From assembly GCA_028583405.1 (NCBI GenBank), contig JAPTMU010000109.1, forward strand, positions 370,085 through 434,084: a stretch of DNA of 64,000 nt, given 5' to 3'. Origin of the DNA: Pogonophryne albipinna. Lineage: Eukaryota; Chordata; Actinopteri; Perciformes; Artedidraconidae. The first letter of the stretch is position 1, and every line of letters starts with the position of its first letter. The translations under genes were made by a program, and so were the position numbers. Positions 60,601-64,000 of the stretch are shown in pieces. The notes beneath the pieces are model-generated. The model was not told the origin of the DNA, did no database searches, and saw only the letters and a program-made list of their open reading frames with translations.

Positions 60601-62767
60601 GCACCACCACACCCCTTCCCCTACCTCACAGACCTGCTGCACCACCACACCCCTCCCCCTACCTCACAGACCTGCCTGCACCACCACACCCCTCCCCCCC
60701 TACCTCACAGACCTGCTGCACCACCACACCCCTCCCCCCCTACCTCACAGACCTGCTGCACCACCACACCCCTTCCCCACCTCACAGACCTGCTGCACCA
60801 CCACCCCCTTCCCCACCTCACAGACCTGCTGCACCACCACACCCCTTCCCCCTACCTCACAGACCTGCTGCACCACCACCCCCCTTCCCCACCTCACAGA
60901 CCTGCTGCACCACCACCCCCCTTCCCCACCTCACAGACCTGCTGCACCACCACACCCCTTCCCCCTACCTCACAGACCTGCTGCACCACCACACCCCTTC
61001 CCCCTACCTCACAGACCTGCTGCACCACCACACCCCTTCCCCCTACCTCACAGACCTGCTGCACCACCACCCCCCTTCCCCACCTCACAGACCTGCTGCA
61101 CCACCACCCCCCTTCCCCACCTCACAGACCTGCTGCACCACCACACCCCTTCCCCCTACCTCACAGACCTGCTGCACCACCACACCCCTTCCCCCTACCT
61201 CACAGACCTGCTGCACCACCACACCCCTTCCCCTACCTCACAGACCTGCTGCACCACCACCCCCCTTCCCCACCTCACAGACCTGCTGCACCACCACCCC
61301 CCTTCCCCACCTCACAGACCTGCTGCACCACCACACCCCTTCCCCCTACCTCACAGACCTGCTGCACCACCACACCCCTTCCCCCTACCTCACAGACCTG
61401 CTGCACCACCACACCCCTTCCCCCTACCTCACAGACCTGCTGCACCACCACCCCCCCTTCCCCACCTCACAGACCTGCTGCACCACCACACCCCTTCCCC
61501 CTACCTCACAGACCTGCTGCACCACCACACCCCTCCCCCCCTACCTCACAGACCTGCTGCACCACCACACCCCTTCCCCCTACCTCACAGACCTGCTGCA
61601 CCACCACCCCCCCTTCCCCACCTCACAGACCTGCTGCACCACCACACCCCCCCCCCACCTCACAGACCTGCTGCACCACCACACCCCTCCCCCCCTACCT
61701 CACAGACCTGCTGCACCACCACACCCCTTCCCCCTACCTCACAGACCTGCTGCACCACCACCCCCCTTCCCTACCTCACAGACCTGCTGCACCACCACAC
61801 CCCTTCCCCCTACCTCACAGACCTGCTGCACCACCACGCCCCTTCCCGCTGCCTCCGCTCAGCAGAAGCCAACCTCCTATCCATCCCCACCCGCACCAAT
61901 CACCGGACCTGGGGGGACAGAGCCTTCTCCGTCGCTGCCCCCTCCCTCTGGAACTCACTCCCCCAACCCATCAGAGACTGCACTGACCTCACCACCTTCA
62001 AAACACTCACCTCTTCAATCTGGCTTTTAATGTGTGATTGTTTTGGTATTATTTGACTTTAACTTTAACTATATATTTATTTGTTGTTCCTTCCTTTTCT
62101 TTTATCTTCTCTATTTCTGTAAAGCGTCTTTGAGCAGCTGGAAAAGCGCCAACAAATTAAATCTATTATTATTATTATGTTTAATCTGAATTTTCTTTAA
62201 AATAAAAACATCTCTATTGATTCTGACTGTTCTAGATCCAGCTCACAGGTTTATCGTTACTTTGAGAAAACAGATGATTAATGTTCCCCTTTTAGAAGAT
62301 ATGGTCCTTTGTTCTGGAAAGTCATTTTGGAGCCTGAGACCTGGAACAACAGGCTCAGGGCAGTTTTCAGACAGATTTGTGGACAGTTCCCACAAATAAC
62401 ATTTGGTACAGATTTTACCAAATGTATTTCAGCCCAAGTATTTTCTGTTGTGTTTTCGGACTCTTTTCAGACTTTCCTCGGACGGTTCCGACCCTTCTTT
62501 GTGACAGCAATGGGACATTTCCTCAGGCTAGTTTGAGTCTCTCCAAAAAGTATTTCTCGGCGTTACCTCCGTCTTCTTCTTCTTGTGTTTCAGGGGTTTC
62601 AGATCTTCGTCCTCTTCACCGCCCGGACGCCTTCCTTCAGAGCCGTCGTGTCTCGCTCTCTTCAGTTCGTCTCGTCCGTCAACATCCAGCTCAAAGAGAC
62701 CAAGTACCGGCTGCAGAGGACATGGGGGACGTCCAGCATCGAGTCCTACCGGGACGTCAGCCTGTGA
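35266..62767 (+). CDS. adgrg7: ADGRG7 (GPR128)-like adhesion GPCR, whole gene (16 exons)
   Basis: An orphan cell-surface adhesion receptor; mammalian ADGRG7 is best known from intestinal epithelium. Exons join as 35266-35293, 45747-47330, 47588-47692, 47779-47891, 47975-48115, 50261-50343, 50433-50554, 50723-50836, 51911-52098, 54159-54311, 54391-54503, 54636-54979, 55606-55687, 55761-55919, 55992-56148 and 62594-62767. All junctions and phases agree, and the 3,660 bases give 1,219 aa. Order: signal peptide (MDARLLLAAAVYLASRAGA), Thr/Pro repeat stalk (about 100-465), EGF-like module (about 513-537), Cys-containing segment, GAIN region, GPS (Cys 838, 853, 865, 867; CFCNHTTNFA), seven helices, short tail. 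The EGF-to-ANFC junction, TVSQLL, LYQND.FFQS and CNHTTNFA agree with ADGRG7 as I know it. Human ADGRG7 is about 800 aa; the excess is the stalk. Exon 12's acceptor was chosen by phase. Confidence 0.9.
35318..37737. repeat. 26-27-bp minisatellite, first part of receptor intron 1
   Basis: About 91 units of ctcttattctgaaggtttat plus ctacgtg (27 bp), or the 26-bp form with gttatctgtgtg. It starts about 25 bp after the exon-1 donor. Units alternate in blocks of the two lengths, which breaks reading frames repeatedly. Confidence 0.97.
37738..45602. repeat. 33-bp minisatellite, second part of receptor intron 1
   Basis: About 238 units of gtgctaaaggagagtgtgta plus g(tg/ta/aa)cacgctaacg. The 33-bp period (11 codons) leaves AKGECVVHANG frames open on one strand and TVSVHYTLSFS on the other for hundreds of codons, with no start context, splice site or codon bias. 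Roughly 40100-43860 carries many one-base indels. Confidence 0.98.
45603..45746 (+). other. adgrg7: Unique end of receptor intron 1
   Basis: About 140 bp of single-copy sequence between the 33-bp array and the exon-2 acceptor tcctaacag. It supplies a pyrimidine-rich acceptor region. Confidence 0.7.
45747..47330 (+). CDS. adgrg7: ADGRG7-like exon 2: leader end, mucin-like stalk, EGF module
   Basis: A 1,584-base exon. After the leader come DTANT repeats and Asn-Xaa-Thr sites (VNTTEAQ, GNATEPP, ENITEP), then the Thr/Pro repeats, a run of Thr with PPRTTT, and an EGF-like module starting CANGGFPLSGVCICPDEWTG and ending KNCSV. It ends in phase 1 before gtgagt. No frameshift is present, in contrast to the noisy intronic arrays, so the repeat looks maintained as coding sequence. 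Confidence 0.92.
46021..47116 (+). repeat. adgrg7: Coding 63-bp repeat (Thr/Pro-rich, 21 aa)
   Basis: About 17 units of TTLPTGGTSPNPEETTPNPG plus E, varying at T/S and E/G, with two units reading NPTEPTPNPEE and some shortened by 21 bp. It is dense in Ser/Thr next to Pro, a favourable context for O-glycosylation. Period multiples of 21 bp keep the frame. Unit number is probably polymorphic. Confidence 0.93.
47588..47692 (+). CDS. adgrg7: ADGRG7-like exon 3
   Basis: Reads (A)NFCRAQKFGKYNFPQTPIGW then FAYSEEICPTGSSG, phase 1. ANFC directly after the EGF module is the arrangement of ADGRG7. Acceptor tccacag, donor gtgagt. Confidence 0.9.
47779..47891 (+). CDS. adgrg7: ADGRG7-like exon 4
   Basis: Reads (A)GKPQASTQCSNRTGAPSFQN and ends IFLCDQTLSDIQKN, phase 0. 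Two cysteines and one N-glycosylation site (NRT). Acceptor gtccag, donor gtgagt. Confidence 0.88.
47975..48115 (+). CDS. adgrg7: ADGRG7-like exon 5
   Basis: Forty-seven codons from LTSSADLEALASSTQILTSN to LLMSPYAEE, phase 0. TQILTSNPEELTAADV matches the start of the GAIN helical region in this family. Donor gtaaaa. Confidence 0.9.
48208..49689 (+). mobile_element. hAT (Charlie-like) element, copy 1
   Basis: Starts CAGGCATGGGCAAACTAAGG and ends, inverted, CAGGGGTGGGCAAACTTTTT, with an exact 8-bp duplication CTCTAGAA (48200-48207 and 49690-49697). CAGGGGTGGGCAAAC is the classic end of Charlie-type hAT elements. At 1,482 bp it keeps only a stub of transposase, a GGTTCAAAGGTGAATTA-like short array and a GGCCCGGCTACT array near its right end. 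Confidence 0.92.
49391..49529 (+). pseudogene. Remnant of hAT transposase N-terminus (BED-type zinc finger)
   Basis: One frame reads NECRVFNEEWAAKYVFTEVR, then EAVCLICQETVAVFKEYNIS and RHF. The CLIC...RHF pattern is the first part of the BED-like zinc finger found in hAT transposases and their domesticated ZBED/FAM200 relatives. It breaks off before the final His and runs into GC-rich repeat, so it cannot be functional. Confidence 0.7.
50261..50343 (+). CDS. adgrg7: ADGRG7-like exon 6
   Basis: Reads SVKVSALATVSQLLNASSQS then EGSEANL plus two bases. TVSQLLNAS is a conserved GAIN-helix segment with an N-glycosylation site. Acceptor ctgcag, donor gtgaga. Confidence 0.9.
50433..50554 (+). CDS. 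adgrg7: ADGRG7-like exon 7
   Basis: Reads (N)LTLTLDELSQNLSLVQPNLV then LQAAQIPAASTKGVQFTALS(G). The VQPNLVLQAAQ stretch matches the GAIN beta region. Donor gtcaga. About four degenerate copies of tcagaaccagaacct follow the donor in intron 7. Confidence 0.9.
50555..50690. repeat. Degenerate 25-30-bp repeat at the exon-7 donor
   Basis: Units tcagaacc(agaacc)t.ttactgctagtcag begin at the donor itself (tcag|gtcagaaccagaacc), a small example of repeats starting on an exon edge. Confidence 0.7.
50723..50836 (+). CDS. adgrg7: ADGRG7-like exon 8
   Basis: Reads (G)TSGSFVPDRIKLNDNTSDIV then VEDGFVADAVIFVRLTA. GAIN beta strands with a NTS sequon. Acceptor gttcag, donor gtgagc. Confidence 0.9.
50930..51718. 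mobile_element. Probable solo LTR (789 bp)
   Basis: Begins TGTGACGGG and ends CCGTCACA, so it has TG...CA ends and short inverted termini. It is flanked by the 5-bp duplication GTTAT (50925-50929 and 51719-51723). These are LTR-retrotransposon hallmarks. It contains AATAAA-like sequences and a TG microsatellite, and no coding sequence. The family is not assigned. Confidence 0.7.
51591..51663. repeat. (TG)n microsatellite in the solo LTR
   Basis: About 36 TG dinucleotides. Confidence 0.97.
51911..52098 (+). CDS. adgrg7: ADGRG7-like exon 9
   Basis: Reads (A)QAAAPPDSNVSLGFVLYQND, HFFQSRLYTRR, ... QRVEMLFRPA, phase 0, donor gtgagg. LGFVLYQNDxFFQS is conserved in ADGRG7 GAIN domains. A G/C-rich loop (GGPGARRGG) looks lineage-specific. 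Confidence 0.92.
52099..52543 (+). other. adgrg7: Receptor intron 9, proximal part
   Basis: Ordinary AT-rich intron sequence before the second hAT copy. No gene, RNA or repeat recognised. Confidence 0.6.
52544..54120 (-). mobile_element. hAT (Charlie-like) element, copy 2, inverted
   Basis: The same element as at 48208-49689 in reverse orientation, from CAGGGGTGGGCAAACC to, inverted, CAGGCATGGGCAAACTAAGG. Several 60-70-codon stretches are identical in both copies, so divergence is low. The flanks TGTTGGAG and TGTTAGAT agree at only 6 of 8 positions. It has a longer GGCCGGGCCAGTAG array (52600-52755) and a more deleted transposase stub than copy 1. Confidence 0.9.
54159..54311 (+). CDS. adgrg7: ADGRG7-like exon 10 (GPS)
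   Basis: Fifty-one codons from VMEGTSLHDFACVFWKYDLQ through STDGCWKGNASDG to CFCNHTTNFAALW. This is the GPS motif: four cysteines, two tryptophans and the autoproteolysis site His-Thr/Thr (residues 869-871), followed by the tethered-agonist sequence TNFAALW. Donor gtgaac. Confidence 0.95.
54391..54503 (+). CDS. adgrg7: ADGRG7-like exon 11 (TM1)
   Basis: Reads SFREEYEYAEALGVVSTIGL then SFSILGLVITIIHHIKD plus two bases. It completes the tethered agonist and contains membrane helix 1. Acceptor gggtcag was chosen because it keeps phase 0 with exon 10 and restores the family's T/S-F-(K/R) junction. Donor gtaaga. Confidence 0.88.
54636..54979 (+). CDS. adgrg7: ADGRG7-like exon 12 (TM2, TM3)
   Basis: Contains TM2 (LALLSTCFSLLAFILTFLSG), a long charged extracellular loop (GAPEVEAERNVVPNSDEHVD), the conserved WCSAVAALLHFFLLATFMWN helix 3 with its Cys, and SVALGWG at the start of TM4. 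The phase needs an acceptor giving one leading base; ttcagag|G fits best, giving KTSGMSASRR. The upstream tag|TTTTCAG also keeps frame. Confidence 0.88.
54980..55540. repeat. 19-bp array starting at the exon-12 donor
   Basis: About 28 units of cacgagtcatacccagggg with tatgag, ccctggg and acacgag variants. The first degenerate unit starts within 15 bp of the donor. It fills most of intron 12. Confidence 0.93.
55606..55687 (+). CDS. adgrg7: ADGRG7-like exon 13 (TM4, loop 2)
   Basis: Reads (G)VPAIIMAVTLGTTYKPDNPL then GYRQEE plus two bases. WGVPAII across the junction is an adhesion-GPCR TM4 signature. Acceptor ctccag, donor gtgagt. Confidence 0.93.
55761..55919 (+). CDS. adgrg7: ADGRG7-like exon 14 (loop 2 Cys, TM5)
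   Basis: Reads (F)CWLAAVDKKKQFDFRKPMFW, then AFLLPVALILIYNVALLVLA and SLTICR. The CWLA cysteine pairs with the TM3 Cys in this class. The acceptor is cctgtag, not the upstream ctgcag, because only it gives FCW. Confidence 0.92.
55992..56148 (+). CDS. adgrg7: ADGRG7-like exon 15 (TM6, start of TM7)
   Basis: Reads (S)SRPRTLWKKFLISFSLAVLL, GVSWSLGYLVLV, ... VLFCVCTTTQ, phase 0. The G.(S/T)W motif in TM6 and the TTQG.QIF junction into exon 16 are typical of adhesion GPCRs. Donor gtactg. Confidence 0.94.
56149..57204 (+). other. adgrg7: Receptor intron 15, proximal part, unassigned
   Basis: About 1 kb with no gene recognised. It contains aagcacggcggtccccccag followed by tggaccc, an inverted GGTCC/GGACC pair near 56265 that could be the end of an old DNA transposon, but no matching far end was found. 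Confidence 0.4.
57205..58056. mobile_element. Possible solo LTR (852 bp) with internal palindromic repeats
   Basis: Flanked by GACGG on both sides (57200-57204 and 58057-58061). The ends are TATTACG and CTGTAACA, a near-match of inverted TGTTAC termini with one mutated base. Inside, 57535-57775 has four to five tandem units with ACACTGCTAAGCAGTGT, a hairpin with an 8-bp stem. No coding region. Less certain than the LTR in intron 8. Confidence 0.5.
58083..62177 (+). mobile_element. L2-type LINE 3' fragment with internal expansion
   Basis: The 5' part reads as the end of a LINE reverse transcriptase, with one frame break: ...TAFFHLKNIARLRASL, then ETLIHAFITSRLHYCNSILY and LQHIQNSAARLLTHTPSR. 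The 3' part reads CLRSAEANLLSIPTRTNHRT, GDRAFSVAAPSLWNSLPQ and TTFKTLTSSIWLLM, then an untranslated tail with taaagcgtctttgagcagct and an ATT run. Both are characteristic of fish L2-like LINEs. Between them the usual segment is missing and is replaced by the array at 58330-61850. Confidence 0.85.
58330..61850. repeat. 38-39-bp array of a LINE coding segment, about 90 copies
   Basis: Units tacctcacagacctgctgca plus ccaccacaccccttcccc, encoding YLTDLLHHHTPS in one frame. This LTDLLHHHTPSR motif belongs once in the LINE, just before CLRSAEANL. Variable C-run length shifts the frame, so all three plus frames stay open for 1,000-1,280 codons. None is a gene. Confidence 0.95.
62178..62593 (+). other. 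adgrg7: End of receptor intron 15
   Basis: Single-copy sequence ending in a pyrimidine-rich tract (ccgtcttcttcttcttgtgt) and acceptor ttcag. No other feature seen. Confidence 0.6.
62594..62767 (+). CDS. adgrg7: ADGRG7-like exon 16 (end of TM7, tail, stop)
   Basis: Reads GFQIFVLFTARTPSFRAVVS, RSLQFVSSVNIQLKETKY, ... SSIESYRDVSL and TGA. A compact 40-residue cytoplasmic tail follows TM7; it ends in Ser-Leu with no clear PDZ consensus. It is separated from exon 15 by a 6.4-kb intron. Confidence 0.93.
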   Translation, partial: GFQIFVLFTARTPSFRAVVSRSLQFVSSVNIQLKETKYRLQRTWGTSSIESYRDVSL

Positions 62768-63600
62768 CCTGAAACACAAAACAACCCGTATCATAACCCC
62801 AAAAACTAAGAAGACGAGTCGGGCTGAGACGCGACGTGAGGACAGAGGATAACCCTGACGAACAAAACAAGCATAAACTCCTGTTGGACTGTTTTCTCTT
62901 CAGTCGACGGAGAACTTCTGATGATTTTATATAAACTCAGTGATTTCTGTTGGTATTGTTCTGTAGTTCTATAAATTATCTTCAATTATAAGAACAATTT
63001 AAATTAGATGTTAAGTGTTTTATGGCTCTTTTATCTCTGTGTCTGAAATGTATATAAAAACATAATATTCCTCATAAAATAAAAACATATTCCTCAAAAT
63101 ATTTAGTTTTTATTTTATTGTGAGTTTTAAAAATGTTTGATGTTTTTCTGGAGATATTTCTACTTTTTAATTTAAACAAAAAGTGAATTTAAAGTAATAT
63201 GAATTCACCTTTTGATGTTGCCACCGGAGGAACCACATTTCCCAGAATGCATTGAGCCCTTTAGGAAAACAGAACATTTCATTAGAAATTAGGTGAAAAT
63301 CAAAAGTATAATAAAATAAACTGGTCTTTCAAAAACACTAAATAAAGGTTTGAATTTCTCTTTGAATGGATATTAATGGTATTTTAAATTAATCGTCAAC
63401 AGTGGTTTTGGGTTAAAATGGCCATCTAATGGTTTAAAAAATATATATTTAAAATATGTATTATTCATTCTGGTGATTTGCGATCAACTGTTCTTTTTAT
63501 GTTCATTAAAGGTGTTCATATTTTTAATAATCCTTATCAGTCTTAAACCCATCCTTTAATGTTGATGGTCTAACAGTGGAGAGTGTCGGCCACCAGAGGG
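62768..63600 (+). other. adgrg7: 3' UTR of the ADGRG7-like gene and downstream sequence
   Basis: AT-rich. The first convincing poly(A) signal is AATAAA at 63078, about 310 bases after the stop. Beyond about 63110 nothing else is recognised. Confidence 0.6.
63078..63083 (+). terminator. adgrg7: Poly(A) signal AATAAA
   Basis: AATAAA in ctcataaaataaaaacat, followed by a T-rich stretch. Confidence 0.55.
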
Positions 63601-63609
63601 CGCTCTAAC

Positions 63610-63706
63610 ACAGCAGAGACATTACCACACACACCTGAAGACACACACCTGAAGACCTCACACACACATGAAGAACTGACACACACCTGAAGACACACAC
63701 CTGAGG

Positions 63707-63741
<35 letters not shown>

Positions 63742-63745
63742 GAAG

Positions 63746-63780
<35 letters not shown>

Positions 63781-63836
63781 GAAGACCTCACACACACATG
63801 AAGAACTGACACACACCTGAAGACACACACCTGAAG

Positions 63837-63873
<37 letters not shown>

Positions 63874-63885
63874 GAAGACCTCATG

Positions 63886-63916
<31 letters not shown>

Positions 63917-63921
63917 AGACA

Positions 63922-63960
<39 letters not shown>

Positions 63961-64000
63961 GAAGACACACACCTGAAGACCTCACACACACCTGAAGACA
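63610..64000. repeat. (CA)n with cctgaagac units
   Basis: A compound array of acacacctgaagacctcaca and variable CA runs, continuing past the window end. Open frames on the minus strand are Cys/Val repeat artefacts. Confidence 0.95.

Noticed and set aside
58159..62056. Three overlapping open frames of 990-1,283 codons rich in Pro, His and Thr
   Set aside because: All three forward frames are open because of a 38-39-bp LINE-derived array lacking stop codons; the flanks are LINE sequence.

Overview
This is vertebrate nuclear DNA, most probably from a teleost fish. It has intron-split genes with GT/AG junctions, CA/TG tracts, hAT-like elements, probable solo LTRs and a LINE-2-type tail of the kind common in fish. 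No prokaryotic, plasmid or CRISPR features are present. One run of 1,000 Ns (5501-6500) marks an assembly gap.

Three genes can be read. (1) Two exons of an LRRFIP1/LRRFIP2-type coiled-coil gene lie on the minus strand at 4500-4861. (2) A complete 14-exon FTCD gene (formimidoyltransferase-cyclodeaminase, 538 aa by my splice model) lies on the minus strand from 34079 to 6620. (3) A complete 16-exon adhesion GPCR of the ADGRG7/GPR128 type (1,219 aa) lies on the plus strand from 35266 to 62767. FTCD and the receptor are head to head, with about 1.2 kb between their start codons. That interval holds three long dinucleotide tracts and a triple DR1 nuclear-receptor half-site cluster. FTCD works in hepatic histidine and one-carbon catabolism. 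The receptor is a cell-surface protein with a signal peptide, a mucin-like Thr/Pro repeat stalk, an EGF-like module, a GAIN/GPS region and seven membrane helices. I infer shared regulation from the promoter layout, not shared biochemistry.

The striking feature is tandem repetition. By my tally about two thirds of the sequenced bases are minisatellite or microsatellite, nearly all in introns. FTCD has 1.6 kb of coding sequence spread over 27.5 kb. Its last intron is a 12.7-kb array of about 450 copies of a 28-bp unit, its intron 3 a 4-kb array of a 37-bp unit, and its intron 6 an array carrying the end of exon 6. Receptor intron 1 holds 2.4 kb of a 26-27-bp array joined directly to 7.9 kb of a 33-bp array. 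Many arrays begin at an exon edge, and several have copied exon bases plus the splice site into every unit (LRRFIP exon; FTCD introns 1, 2, 5, 6, 10 and 11; receptor intron 7). This recurrent exon-edge-seeded expansion is the best candidate for something undescribed.

Transposons cut into the arrays: a 979-bp TIR element, a 1.44-kb element with an 8-bp duplication, a 652-bp hAT-like MITE, two inverted copies of a 1.5-kb hAT element flanking receptor exons 6-9, two probable solo LTRs, and a LINE fragment that itself expanded about 90-fold inside its coding region. Some array stretches are rich in single-base indels and look like unpolished or falsely duplicated assembly.
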